A stretch of 64,000 bases of DNA from Streptomyces spongiicola (GCF_003122365.1 NZ_CP029254.1:2305001-2369000); one strand, 5' to 3'. Counted from the stretch's first letter, positions 44,392-53,236 are shown. Notes: generated from the letters alone by a model not told the origin. Program-made: numbers and translations.

Positions 44392-45681
44392 CTACCGGGG
44401 GGTGGCCGTCAGATCGCCGCGGCGCGGCCGGGCGAAGGCGTCGAGTTCGGTCCGGGTGAGTCCGGTGAGGCGTGCGACCTCGGCGTCGTCGAGCGCGCCG
44501 CAGTCCAGTCCGCGGAGCAGGTAGCCGCTGAGCGCCTTCGCCGTGGCGGGCTCGTCCATGATGTCGCCATCGGTCCGGGCCACGTAGGCGGCGAGACGCG
44601 CGGCGGCGGCCTCCATACCCTCGCGGTAGAACGCGAACACGGCTGCGTAGCGGGTCGGGAGGTGGCCGGGGTGCATGTCCCAGCCCTGGTAGTAGGCGCG
44701 GGCCAGGGCGCGGCGAGTGAGACCGTAGTGGAGGCGCCAGGCCCGGTGCACACGGTCGGTGCCGCCGACCGGCAGCACGTTGGTGGAGCCGTCCGAGACG
44801 CGTACGCCGGTACCGGCGGCGGCGACCTGCATGACGGCCTTGGCGTGGTCGGCGGCGGGGTGGTCGCCGGCCTGGTGGGCGGCGCTGACGCCGAGGCAGG
44901 CGCTGTAGTCGAACGTGCCGTAGTGCAGCCCGGTGGCGCGGCCCTCGGCCGCGTCGATCATGCGGGCGACGGTCGCGGTGCCGTCGGCGGCGAGGATGGC
45001 CTGGCTGGTCTCGACCTGGATCTCGAACCCGATCCGCCGCGTGTCGGGCCCGTGGGCCTTCTCGAAGGCCTCGAGCAGCCGGACGAAGGCCGTGACCTGC
45101 TCCGGGTAGGTGACCTTCGGGAGGGTGAGGACGAGGCCGCCGGGCAGTCCGCCGTGCTCCATCAGTCCGGTCAGGAAGACGTCGGTGGTGCGGATGCCGC
45201 GGTCGCGTACGGAGGCCTCCATGCACTTCATGCGGATGCCGGCGTACGGCGCGGCCGTGCCCCGGGCGTGCGCCTCGGCGAGCAGCCGGGCGGCACGGGC
45301 GGCGTCGGCGTCCTCGTCGCGGCCGCGGTAGCCGTCCTCGAAGTCGACGCGGAGGTCCTCCACGGGCTCGCGTTCCAGCTTGGCCCGTACCCGTGTGTAG
45401 ACGGCCTCCGCGAGGCCGCCGGGGAGCCCGAGCACCCGGGCGAGGGTCGCCGCGTCCGGGGCGTGCTCGTCCAGCGAGGCGAGCGCCTCGTCCCCCCAGG
45501 ACCGGATCGTTCCGGCGTCGAAGGCGTCACCGGGCACATAGACGGTGTGGACGGGCTGGCGGGTGCCGGGGTCTCCCGGGTACCGGCGGGCGAGTTCGGC
45601 GTCCACCGGTGCGAGGGAGGCGCTGATGCCCTCGCCGACTGCGCCGGCGAGGCTTGTCGACACCTTCTCCTGCTGACCCAT
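44392..45681 (-). CDS. DUF6986 family protein, HpcH/HpaI aldolase-citrate lyase superfamily
   Basis: A 429-residue TIM-barrel protein related to HpcH/HpaI aldolases and the beta subunit of citrate lyase. LRVDFEDGYRGRDEDADAAR, PYAGIRMKCMEASVRDRGIR, LVLTLPKVTYPEQVTAFVRL, FEIQVETSQAILAADGTATV and HYGTFDYSACLGV carry the expected metal and CoA-ester-binding acids. The family probably cleaves or forms a C-C bond in a 2-oxo or acyl-CoA-type substrate; the exact substrate is unknown. ATG 45681 has GGAGG 8 bases upstream. A clear sigma-70 promoter and a palindrome lie just upstream. Confidence 0.8.
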   Translation of the reverse strand: MGQQEKVSTSLAGAVGEGISASLAPVDAELARRYPGDPGTRQPVHTVYVPGDAFDAGTIRSWGDEALASLDEHAPDAATLARVLGLPGGLAEAVYTRVRAKLEREPVEDLRVDFEDGYRGRDEDADAARAARLLAEAHARGTAAPYAGIRMKCMEASVRDRGIRTTDVFLTGLMEHGGLPGGLVLTLPKVTYPEQVTAFVRLLEAFEKAHGPDTRRIGFEIQVETSQAILAADGTATVARMIDAAEGRATGLHYGTFDYSACLGVSAAHQAGDHPAADHAKAVMQVAAAGTGVRVSDGSTNVLPVGGTDRVHRAWRLHYGLTRRALARAYYQGWDMHPGHLPTRYAAVFAFYREGMEAAAARLAAYVARTDGDIMDEPATAKALSGYLLRGLDCGALDDAEVARLTGLTRTELDAFARPRRGDLTATPR

Positions 45682-45704
45682 TCCGGCATCCTCCACACTC
45701 ACTT

Positions 45705-45723
45705 CATTCCGCTTTACGGAATG
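45705..45723. promoter_or_regulatory. Palindromic operator candidate in the 5' leader of the DUF6986 gene
   Basis: CATTCCG-CTTTA-CGGAATG is a perfect 7-bp-arm inverted repeat, 24 bp upstream of the start codon and downstream of the predicted transcription start, a typical place for a repressor. Confidence 0.65.
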
Positions 45724-45739
45724 AGAAATCCGTATGGTG

Positions 45740-45768
45740 AAGCTATCGGGGTGACTGACCTGCGTCAA
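45740..45768 (-). promoter_or_regulatory. Sigma-70 (HrdB-type) promoter of the DUF6986 gene
   Basis: Read on the minus strand, TTGACG (45763-45768) and TAGCTT (45740-45745) are separated by 17 bp. Transcription should start near 45733, giving a leader of about 52 bases. Confidence 0.7.
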
Positions 45769-45839
45769 TGGTCTCCCGGAACGCCGCGGGGCCGCGCGGT
45801 GGGTTCACCGTGCGGCCCCGGACGGGCGTCGTGCCGGAC

Positions 45840-46814
45840 TCAGCCCTTGCGGGCCCTGATCTCCTCGGTCAGCTGCGGGACGACCTCGAAGAGGTCGCCG
45901 ACCACGCCGTAGTCGACCAGGTCGAAGATCGGCGCCTCGGGGTCCTTGTTGACCGCCACGATGGTCTTGGAGGTCTGCATGCCCGCCCGGTGCTGGATCG
46001 CGCCGGAGATCCCGGAGGCGATGTACAGCTGCGGCGAGACGCTCTTCCCGGTCTGGCCGACCTGGTTGGAGTGCGGGTACCAGCCCGCGTCCACGGCGGC
46101 GCGGGAGGCGCCGACGGCCGCGCCGAGCGAGTCGGCGAGCGCCTCGATCACCGAGAAGTTCTCGGCGCCGTTGACGCCGCGGCCGCCGGAGACCACGATC
46201 GCGGCCTCGGTCAGCTCGGGGCGGCCGGTCGACTCGCGCGGGGTGCGGGAGACGACCTTGGTGCCGGTCGCCCCGTCACCGAAGGTGACGTCCAGCGCCT
46301 CGACGGCGCCGGCGGCCGGGGCGGCCTCCACGGGGGCCGAGTTCGGCTTCACCGTGATGACCGGGGTGCCCCTGGAGACGCGGGACCTGGTGGTGAAGGC
46401 GGCGGCGAACGCGGACTGCGTGGCCACCGGACCCCCGTCGCCGGCCTCCAGGTCGACCGCGTCGGTGATGATGCCGGAGCCGATGCGGACCGCGAGTCGG
46501 GCCGCGATCTCCTTGCCCTCGGCGGAGGACGGCACCAGCACCGCGGCCAGGGAGCCGCCGGCGGACACCGCCTCGTACGCGGCCTGAAGCGCGTCCACCT
46601 TCGGCACGACGAGGTAGTCGGCGAACTCGGGCGCGTCGGCGGTGAGGACCTTCACCGCGCCGTGCTCGGCGAGGGCGGCGGCGGTCGCCTCGGCGCCGGA
46701 GCCGAGCGCGACGGCGATCGGCTCGCCGATGCGGCGGGCCAGCGTCAGCAGCTCCAGGGTGGGCTTGCGGACGGCGCCGTCCACGTGGTCGACGTAGACG
46801 AGAACTTCAGCCAT
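45840..46814 (-). CDS. etfA: Electron transfer flavoprotein subunit alpha
   Basis: A 324-residue ETF alpha subunit. The N-terminal domain starts AEVLVYVDHVDGAVRKPTLE; the C-terminal FAD domain has AAIVVSGGRGVNGAENFSVI, VGASRAAVDAGWYPHSNQVG, GKSVSPQLYIASGISGAIQH and AVNKDPEAPIFDLVDYGVVG. It pairs with the beta subunit to carry electrons from acyl-CoA dehydrogenases to the membrane quinone pool. It lies 58 bp downstream of etfB on the same strand, the usual operon. Confidence 0.95.
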   Translation of the reverse strand: MAEVLVYVDHVDGAVRKPTLELLTLARRIGEPIAVALGSGAEATAAALAEHGAVKVLTADAPEFADYLVVPKVDALQAAYEAVSAGGSLAAVLVPSSAEGKEIAARLAVRIGSGIITDAVDLEAGDGGPVATQSAFAAAFTTRSRVSRGTPVITVKPNSAPVEAAPAAGAVEALDVTFGDGATGTKVVSRTPRESTGRPELTEAAIVVSGGRGVNGAENFSVIEALADSLGAAVGASRAAVDAGWYPHSNQVGQTGKSVSPQLYIASGISGAIQHRAGMQTSKTIVAVNKDPEAPIFDLVDYGVVGDLFEVVPQLTEEIRARKG

Positions 46815-46872
46815 GGGACTTCTTCTCTCCTGCTTGCGAAGTGTGCGGGGCGGTTGGGGTGGTGACCGAAGC

Positions 46873-47658
46873 TCAGACGAACTTCTGGCTCGCGAGGTAC
46901 TCCGCGAGCTGCCTGCCGCCCTCGCCCTCGTCCTTGACGATCGTGCCCGCGGTACGGGCCGGGCGCTCGGCCGCGGAGTCCACCGCGGTCCAGGAACCCT
47001 CCAGGCCGACCTCCCCCGCCTCGATGCCGAGGTCGGACAGGTCCAGCGACTCCACCGGCTTCTTCTTCGCGGCCATGATGCCCTTGAAGGACGGATAGCG
47101 CGCCTCGCCCGACTGGTCCGTCACGGACACGACCGCCGGCAGGGACGCCTCCAGCCGCTCCGAAGCGGTGTCGCCGTCCCGGCGGCCCCTGACGGTGCCG
47201 CCCTCGACGGAGACCTCGGACAGGAGGGTCACCTGCGGAACGCCGAGCCGTTCGGCGAGGACCGCGGGAAGGACGCCCATGACGCCGTCGGTCGAGGCCA
47301 TGCCGCACAGGACCAGGTCGTAGCCGGTCTTCTCGATCGCCTTGGCCAGGACCAGCGACGTGCCCATCACGTCGGTGCCGTGCAGGTCGTCGTCCTCGAC
47401 GTGGACGGCCTTGTCCGCGCCCATGGACAGCGCCTTGCGCAGCGCGTCCTTGGCGTCCTCGGGACCGACGGTCAGCACGGTGATCTCGGCGTCGTCCGCC
47501 TCCTCGGCAATCTGCAGCGCCTGCTCGACCGCGTACTCGTCGAGCTCCGACAGCAGGCCGTCGACATCTTCGCGGTCGACGGTCAGGTCATCGGCGAAGT
47601 GCCGGTCGCCGGTGGCGTCGGGCACGTACTTCACACAGACAACGATCCTCAAGCTCAC
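46873..47658 (-). CDS. etfB: Electron transfer flavoprotein subunit beta
   Basis: A 261-residue ETF beta subunit: LRIVVCVKYVPDATGDRHFA, VDGLLSELDEYAVEQALQIA, LTVGPEDAKDALRKALSMGA, GMASTDGVMGVLPAVLAERL with the AMP-binding loop, and FKGIMAAKKKPVE. The start is GTG 47658. Upstream lies a promoter-like TAATAT overlapping a TACTCGCCAGTA palindrome, a site type seen with TetR-family fatty-acid regulators, consistent with control by fatty-acid degradation. Confidence 0.95.
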   Translation of the reverse strand: MSLRIVVCVKYVPDATGDRHFADDLTVDREDVDGLLSELDEYAVEQALQIAEEADDAEITVLTVGPEDAKDALRKALSMGADKAVHVEDDDLHGTDVMGTSLVLAKAIEKTGYDLVLCGMASTDGVMGVLPAVLAERLGVPQVTLLSEVSVEGGTVRGRRDGDTASERLEASLPAVVSVTDQSGEARYPSFKGIMAAKKKPVESLDLSDLGIEAGEVGLEGSWTAVDSAAERPARTAGTIVKDEGEGGRQLAEYLASQKFV

Positions 47659-47762
47659 GCCGGCTCTCCTACTGCATCGTCATTACCGAGCTGCCTTGTG
47701 CAGGCAGCATAGGCGCCTGAAGGCGGGGTTTTCCGGTCGGGGCGACCGGCGCTCCGAACGAA

Positions 47763-47778
47763 ATATTACTCGCCAGTA
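47763..47778 (-). promoter_or_regulatory. Promoter -10 overlapping a TetR-type palindrome upstream of etfB
   Basis: On the minus strand TAATAT (47763-47768) looks like a -10 element. It overlaps the palindrome TACT-CGCC-AGTA (47767-47778), which resembles operators of actinobacterial fatty-acid TetR regulators (TACTNNNNAGTA). The leader to the etfB start would be about 98 bases. Confidence 0.55.
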
Positions 47779-47848
47779 CACCCAGTGCGTACCCGGTGAG
47801 CAAGCGCTTGGAACTGTGACCTTGCCAACGCTGCGTAACCGGGATCCC

Positions 47849-48355
47849 TCAGTCCCTCAACGCGTTGAAGCGACCCTGGTGGTACAGCAGGGGGCGACCG
47901 GTCCCCTCCGGGTCGCCGGCGACCGCCTCGGCGATCACGACGCGGTGGTCCCCCGCCGGCACCCGGGCCACCACCCGGCAGACCAGCCACGCCAGCACCC
48001 CGTCAAGGAGCGGAACCCCTTCGGGACCGGTGCGCCAGCGGGTCGGCGGGGCGAACCGGTCGGCGCCCCTGCGGGCGAACCTGGCTGCCAGGTCGCTCTG
48101 GTGCTCGGCGAGTATGTGCACCCCGACGTGGTCGGCGCCGGCGAGGACCCGCCAGCTGGAGGAGGCCGTGCCGATACCGAACGACAGCAGCGGGGGCTCG
48201 GCCGCGACGGAGCTGAGCGAGGTGGCGGTGAAGCCCACCGGGCGGTCGCCCTGCGCGGTGATGACCGCCACTCCGGCGGCGTGGCGCCGGAACACGGAGC
48301 GCAGCAGGTCGGGGGAGGCCAGTGGAGGAGTGCCGAGGCCGGGCCTGGCCGCCAT
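47849..48355 (-). CDS. Flavin reductase family (FMN-binding split barrel) protein
   Basis: A 168-residue flavin reductase-like protein: LLRSVFRRHAAGVAVITAQG, RPVGFTATSLSSVAAEPPLL (the flavin loop), SFGIGTASSSWRVLAGADHV, VHILAEHQSDLAARFAR and the C-terminal RPLLYHQGRFNAL. Such proteins supply reduced flavin to a two-component monooxygenase or act as stand-alone reductases; no oxygenase is adjacent. ATG 48355 has AAGGA upstream. Confidence 0.85.
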   Translation of the reverse strand: MAARPGLGTPPLASPDLLRSVFRRHAAGVAVITAQGDRPVGFTATSLSSVAAEPPLLSFGIGTASSSWRVLAGADHVGVHILAEHQSDLAARFARRGADRFAPPTRWRTGPEGVPLLDGVLAWLVCRVVARVPAGDHRVVIAEAVAGDPEGTGRPLLYHQGRFNALRD

Positions 48356-48550
48356 GGAGGGGTCCTTCCGCGGGGGGATCGGTCGGGGGCGGCGCGGCTC
48401 AGACACCCGGGCGGCGAGCGCTCGCGCCTCGGGCAGGCGGGGAGGTCCGGCGCGGTTTCCGGCCGGTGGGAAGGGGTTCTGTCGGCACATCGTCAGACTG
48501 ACGATTGCGGGTGCGCGCAGTCAAGTGGGTCCCGACGGATGGGAGCTGAG

Positions 48551-49066
48551 TCACGGACCGTCACCCGGCGGTCGCCGCCCCTCCTCGGTGTCCTGCTCGG
48601 CGCCTCTCCTCGCCGCCCCTCCTCGCCGCCCCTCCTCGGTGTCCTCCTCGGTGTCCTGCTCGGTGTCCTGCTCGGTGTCCTGCTCGCTGCGCCGTACCGC
48701 AGCCCCGAGGGCCGCGATCACGTCCGCCCGGCGCGGCTGGCCCGATGCCCGGCGCACGATCCGGCCCCGGGCGTCGAGCACCAGCACGGTCGGGGTACGC
48801 AGGACGTCCAGTTCGCGGACGAGCCCGAGCCGCGCCTCGGCATCGATCTCGACATGGACGACGCCGCCGACCATTCCCGCGACCTCCGCGAGCGTGCGAC
48901 GCGTCGCCCGGCACGGCTGGCAGAAGGCACTGGAGAACTGTACGAGCGTCGCCCTCTCCCCCAGCCCAGCGCCCAGTTCGGCAGCGCCAAGCCGCCGCCC
49001 CCCTTGCTCCTCGCGCCGCCCCTGCACCTCGTGCCCCCCGTACCCCTCGTGCCGTCCGCTCACCAT
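48551..49066 (-). CDS. Thioredoxin-fold protein with CQPC active site and repeat tail
   Basis: A 171-residue thioredoxin-like protein. The redox motif is C49-Q-P-C52 in LVQFSSAFCQPCRATRRTLA, followed by VVHVEIDAEARLGLVRELDV and the cis-Pro segment RTPTVLVLDARGRI. The last 45 residues are a low-complexity tail of EQDTEQDTE and EEGRRGG units encoded by GTCCTGCTCGGT-type 12-bp repeats (about 48585-48690). There is no signal peptide, so the protein is cytoplasmic. ATG 49066 is the likely start. The tail looks like a repeat expansion at the gene end. Confidence 0.75.
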   Translation of the reverse strand: MVSGRHEGYGGHEVQGRREEQGGRRLGAAELGAGLGERATLVQFSSAFCQPCRATRRTLAEVAGMVGGVVHVEIDAEARLGLVRELDVLRTPTVLVLDARGRIVRRASGQPRRADVIAALGAAVRRSEQDTEQDTEQDTEEDTEEGRRGGAARRGAEQDTEEGRRPPGDGP

Positions 49067-49704
49067 CGATCCTGCTCCCTTCCGCCCGGTGCGTCGGTAC
49101 GACGGCCCCGCCACCGCGAGGACCGACGCGCACACACGAGTCCCAGTCGTCGCCTCCCTCCAGCGCTCCCGGGGCCGCGATCGATTCCCGGCGTGCCAGG
49201 CCCGGGGCCATGACGGCTTCCGGATGCTCCCACGGCCGGCGAGCCCACGGGCCCACCGCGGCCGTGAGGACGGGGCCGGACCCACCCATCGGAAACCAGC
49301 AGAAAACCCCGAAAACCTCCGGAAATTACCGAAAACCACTAGAATCCGCCAGAACCCGCCGGGAGCGTGCGGAGCCGTTCGCGAGGTCGTGGACATGCCG
49401 GCCTCGGCGGCGCCCACCGGCGGCGTCGCCCACCGCGACCTTCCCGTACCGCCGGTGCGTGCCGGAGGCACCTCCCGGCCCGGCCCGCGGGCGAGCCGGG
49501 AGGGACCGGGCGGTGCACACCACGGGCCGGACGGCGTGCGTGACAGGTGACACGACGTGACGAGAATCTCGCCGCACGACGCGCCGGGGACTGGCCGTCG
49601 CGTCGCACATGGGGCACGATCTGCCCAATGCCGAATACCTACGGCTGCGTAACCTCCGCTGGGAGAACCCTCCCCAGGACACAGAAGGAAGGGCCTCTCC
49701 CGAC
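49067..49704. other. Intergenic, 638 bp
   Basis: No gene supported. Within it, about 49280-49345 is an AT-richer patch of periodic CCGAAAACC / CCGGAAATTACC units, unusual for this genome. Both flanking genes start outward from this region, so it must hold two promoters. Confidence 0.4.
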
Positions 49705-50427
49705 ATGGCAGAGCTCGTCTACCGGCCGGTCATCGGCGCCGCACGCTCGATGTTCAAGGCGCTCGACCTGAAGATCGACTGCCAGGGCTCGGAGAATATC
49801 CCCCGTTCCGGCGGCGCGGTGCTGGTGAGCAATCACATCGGCTATCTGGACTTCATCTTCTCCGGCCTGGCCGCGCTGCCGCAGAAGCGCCTGGTGCGCT
49901 TCATGGCGAAGGAGTCGGTCTTCCGGCACCGGGTCTCGGGTCCGCTGATGCGGGGCATGAAGCACATCCCGGTGGACCGCCGCCAGGGCGAGGAGGCGTA
50001 CGCCCACGCACTGGACTCACTGCGCGCGGGTGAGGTGATCGGGGTCTTCCCCGAGGCCACGATCTCCCAGTCGTTCACGCTGAAGGGCTTCAAGTCCGGC
50101 GCGGCTCGGCTCGCCCAGGAGGCCGGTGTGCCGCTCGTCCCGATGGCCCTGTGGGGCACGCAGCGGCTGTGGACCAAGGGCCGGCCGAAGAACCTCCGGC
50201 GCAGCCACATCCCGGTGACGATCCGCGTCGGCGAGGCCATGGAGGCGCCGAACGACCAGTACGCCGGGGCGATCACACGCCGGCTGCGCGAGCGCGTCCA
50301 GGAGCTGCTGGAGTCGGCGCAGCGCGCCTATCCGGTGCGCCCCAAGGACGCCTCTGACACCTGGTGGGTGCCCGCTCACCTCGGGGGCACGGCCCCCACC
50401 CCCGCGGAGGTCCGCGAGGCCCGCTGA
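49705..50427 (+). CDS. 1-acyl-glycerol-3-phosphate acyltransferase family protein (PlsC-like)
   Basis: A 240-residue lysophospholipid acyltransferase. The catalytic HX4D motif is H44-D49 in VSNHIGYLDF; the second motif is FPEAT (115-119) in VIGVFPEATISQSFTLKGFK, and MKHIPVDRRQG and VPLVPMALWGTQRL match the acyl-acceptor motifs. It adds the second acyl chain to lysophosphatidic acid or a related lysolipid. ATG 49705; the ribosome binding site GGAAGGG is rather far. Streptomyces has several paralogues. Confidence 0.9.
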   Translation: MAELVYRPVIGAARSMFKALDLKIDCQGSENIPRSGGAVLVSNHIGYLDFIFSGLAALPQKRLVRFMAKESVFRHRVSGPLMRGMKHIPVDRRQGEEAYAHALDSLRAGEVIGVFPEATISQSFTLKGFKSGAARLAQEAGVPLVPMALWGTQRLWTKGRPKNLRRSHIPVTIRVGEAMEAPNDQYAGAITRRLRERVQELLESAQRAYPVRPKDASDTWWVPAHLGGTAPTPAEVREAR

Positions 50428-50522
50428 GCGGCTCCCCACGGGCCCTGCGGAAGATGACGGCCCCGGCCGCGGCCCGGCGAGCGGAACCGGCTCCGGCCGC
50501 GGGTCTCCGTGGCCCCCGTCGC

Positions 50523-50556
50523 GCGTGTCAGTCCGGCGTGCGTGTCAGTCCGGCGC
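50523..50556. repeat. Two 17-bp tandem units across a stop codon
   Basis: GCGTGTCAGTCCGGCGT (50523-50539) is followed by a 16/17 copy (50540-50556). The stop of the B3/B4 gene is at 50545-50547 inside the second copy. Confidence 0.8.
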
Positions 50557-51237
50557 GCGGAGGGTGATCCGGGCTCCGGGGCTGAGTTTCTCCAGGGATT
50601 CCGCGAGTTCCGCGCCCGCCGCCCGGAGTTCCGCGGAGTCCATCGGGGCCAGGGACTCCAGCAGGAAGAGGCCGTTGACGGAGCGCTCGGTGAGCCGGGT
50701 ACGGGTGCCCTGGCGCCAGTTCCAGCGGCGGCAGGTGACGCCTTCCCCGTCGCACCAGACGACCTCGCCCGGGTCGGGGAACTCCACGGACTCCTCGCCG
50801 CCCGCCACCGTGACGAACGGCTCCCGGCCGGTGGCGCGCACCAGTCGCATGCCGCCCTGGACGCGGTCCGGGTCCTCGCCGCCGACCGGGATCAGACGGG
50901 CCACGCTGAGCGCGTTGTACGCGTCGACGAGCAGACTGATCCGGGGCAGGCCCGCGCCGGTCAGCGCGCGCCGGGCGAGCGCCTCGGCGGAGTTGCGGGT
51001 ACGGGACGGCTTGGCCCCGAAGGCGGTGTAGGCGGCGCGCCAGGCCGCCATGTGCGGATCCTCGTGCGGTGCCCGTCCGCCGAGCCGCTCCGCAAGACGG
51101 CGGGAGGCTTCCTCGAGGAGTGCCGAACTCGCCTCGTTGCTGGGCCCGTTGACCAGGCCGCGGGCCTCGACGACGAGCGGTGTGAAGCCCGGGACGAGGG
51201 CGTCGACCTCGTCGGACACGGTGAGCGTGAGAGGCAT
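50545..51237 (-). CDS. B3/B4 tRNA-binding domain protein
   Basis: A 230-residue protein of the B3/B4 type found in the beta subunit of phenylalanyl-tRNA synthetase: LTVSDEVDALVPGFTPLVVE, WRAAYTAFGAKPSRTRNSAE, LPRISLLVDAYNALSVARLI, ATGREPFVTVAGGEESVEFP, EVVWCDGEGVTCRRWNWRQG. Free-standing members are thought to edit mischarged tRNA or bind amino acids; the substrate is unknown. ATG 51237. An inverted repeat at 51314-51345 lies upstream. Confidence 0.85.
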   Translation of the reverse strand: MPLTLTVSDEVDALVPGFTPLVVEARGLVNGPSNEASSALLEEASRRLAERLGGRAPHEDPHMAAWRAAYTAFGAKPSRTRNSAEALARRALTGAGLPRISLLVDAYNALSVARLIPVGGEDPDRVQGGMRLVRATGREPFVTVAGGEESVEFPDPGEVVWCDGEGVTCRRWNWRQGTRTRLTERSVNGLFLLESLAPMDSAELRAAGAELAESLEKLSPGARITLRAPD

Positions 51238-51313
51238 CGGCGTCCTTGCCTGAGAGTGCTGCGACGGAGTCGCGGGCGCGCGGGAGAGCCCTTGAGGGCC
51301 CCGGCGGACAATA

Positions 51314-51345
51314 CAGCATGCAACACCAGACGGTCTAACATGCTG
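51314..51345. promoter_or_regulatory. Inverted repeat upstream of the B3/B4 gene
   Basis: CAGCATG (51314-51320) and CATGCTG (51339-51345) form an 18-base-loop inverted repeat; inside it AGACGGTCT (51328-51336) is another palindrome. A possible regulator binding site. Confidence 0.45.
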
Positions 51346-52012
51346 CACTTTCCCCCGAAGCGACCGGCTGCCGTCGCCCCAGACCTCAGGGGACCCGCAC
51401 GAGTTGCCCTGCGACCCCTCGGATCCCGCTCCGGCGACCGGACGCGCCCTCCGAGGACCACGGCCGCGACCCGCCCGCGACCCGCCCGCGTGCCGCCGGC
51501 GTGCCGCCGGCGTGCCGCCGGCGGCGCCGACCGCCGGGTCGTCCCGCGGACCCGGAGGCTCTCCCGGCCACCAGGAGCCCCCGGCCGCTCGCCACCGGCA
51601 CCGGGGGTGCGACGCCGCCCCCGTAGCGGGTCCTGCGCGGGTCCCGCGCCGGTCCCGCGCCGGTCCTGCGCCGGTCCTGAGCCGGTTCCGTCATCCACTG
51701 GTCTGCGTCCTGCTGGTCGCGGGTGGTCTGCGTCCGCCGGTCGCGGGCGCGATCACCGCGACGCCGAGTACGCAGGTCGACCCGGCGGCGATCCCCGCCG
51801 TGATGCCGGCGAACGCCCTGGCCGGGTTCGCCCGGTGGCCGAAGGGCGAGACGGCACTCGCCGCCACCGGCACACGCCTGCGCCACCAGCGGCTCCAGGA
51901 ATGTACTGACGATCTTGAACACATGCCCGACTTACACCAGATCGCCCCGATCGATATTCACCGGTGAACCAGGGCAAGGCGGGCGGCCGGAGCAAGATCC
52001 TCAGCAGACTCC
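51346..52012. other. Intergenic, 667 bp, repeats and a doubtful small ORF
   Basis: Contains 11-bp arrays GCGTGCCGCCG (about 51488-51530) and GTCCCGCGCCG (about 51640-51680). A minus-strand frame at 51691-51924 encodes 77 residues with one hydrophobic segment (ARAFAGITAGIAAGSTCVLG); an overlapping frame starting at 51922 opens with FKIVSTFLEPLVAQACAGG. One of them may be a small membrane protein gene with a frameshift, but I cannot choose. Confidence 0.35.
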
Positions 52013-53236
52013 TCAGGGCGTGGCCCTCAGCCGCTCCCCGTCACCCGGACCCGGCGGCGGCGGAGGGCCTCCCAGCCGCCCGGCCCCCGCCCCGGGGGCC
52101 GGGCGGGCACCGGCGAAACGGGTGATCACGGGTCCGGCGACGGCGAGCAGCAGGACGTAGGCGGCCACCAGGGCGCCGAGCCTGTCCTGCCGCACGCCGA
52201 CCAGACCGATCATGACGATGGAGAACTCGCCGCGCGCGATGAGCGCGGTGCCGGCCCGCAGTCGGCCGCGGGGCCCCGCACCCTCCCGCCTCGCCGCGTA
52301 CCAGCCGGTCACCACCTTGGTCAGCGCGGTGACCGCCGCCAGCAGCAGGGCGGCGGGAAGCACCGGCAGCAGCGCCCGGGGGCTGATGGCCAGTCCGATG
52401 GCGAGGAAGAAGACGGCGGCGAACAGGTCCCGCAGCGGGCTCAGCACCTGGCGCGCCCGCTCGGCCGCCTCACCGGTGAGCGACAGCCCGACGAGGAAGG
52501 CGCCGACGGCCGCGGAGACATGGACGGCCTCGGCGAGTGCCGCGACGACCAGCGTCACACCGAGCACCCGGAGCAGCAGCTGCTCCGGGTCCGGGCGCAG
52601 ATGCAGCAGCGCACGCCCGAGACGGTGGCCCCACCAGTACGACACGGTGAACGCGGCGACCACCGCGCCCAGCGCCAGCAGCACGCCCAGCAGGGCCTGG
52701 CGCCAGGTGCCCCCGGCGGCGACGACGGAGAGCAGCGGGAGGAACCCCGCCATCGCGAAGTCCTCCAGCACCAGCACCGACAGCACGGCAGGGGTCTCCC
52801 GGTTGCCCAGCCGGCGCAGATCGCCCAGCAGCCGGGCGACGATACCCGAGGAGGAGATGTACGTCACCCCGGCGAGGGCGAGAATCCCACTCCCGTCCAG
52901 CCCCAGCAGCCATCCGGCAACGGCCCCGGGGGTCGCGTTCAGTACCAGGTCCACCACCGCGCTGGGCAGATGGCGGCGCAGGCTGACGGCGAACTCCGGC
53001 ACCGTGAACTCGAGGCCCAGCACCAGCAGCAGGAGCACCACCCCGATTCCCGCCCCGGTCTCCACGAAGGGGCCGGCGGCGGGGACCGGGGCGATGCCCC
53101 CTTCGCCCAGCGCCAGCCCCGCCAGGAGGTACAGCGGGATCGGCGAGAGCGCGAAGCGCCGGGCCAGCGCCCCGAGCACGCTCAGCGCGGCGAGGATGGC
53201 GCCCAGCTCCAGCATCAGGGCGACCGAGACGTTCAC
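52013..53236 (-). CDS. CPA2-type cation:proton antiporter (KhtU/KefB-like)
   Basis: A 407-residue antiporter with about 12 helices: LGALARRFALSPIPLYLLAG, EFTVPEFAVSLRRHLPSAVV, GVTYISSSGIVARLLGDLRR (the ion-site region), LVLEDFAMAGFLPLLSVVAA, AVGAFLVGLSLTGEAAERAR and the C-terminal GTALIARGEFSIVMIGLVG. No C-terminal TrkA-N domain is attached, matching the KhtU arrangement, where regulation comes from the separate subunit upstream. GTG 53236 follows the regulator stop by 3 bp, so the pair is translationally linked. Likely role: K+ or Na+ efflux and pH homeostasis. Confidence 0.85.
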   Translation of the reverse strand: MNVSVALMLELGAILAALSVLGALARRFALSPIPLYLLAGLALGEGGIAPVPAAGPFVETGAGIGVVLLLLVLGLEFTVPEFAVSLRRHLPSAVVDLVLNATPGAVAGWLLGLDGSGILALAGVTYISSSGIVARLLGDLRRLGNRETPAVLSVLVLEDFAMAGFLPLLSVVAAGGTWRQALLGVLLALGAVVAAFTVSYWWGHRLGRALLHLRPDPEQLLLRVLGVTLVVAALAEAVHVSAAVGAFLVGLSLTGEAAERARQVLSPLRDLFAAVFFLAIGLAISPRALLPVLPAALLLAAVTALTKVVTGWYAARREGAGPRGRLRAGTALIARGEFSIVMIGLVGVRQDRLGALVAAYVLLLAVAGPVITRFAGARPAPGAGAGRLGGPPPPPGPGDGERLRATP

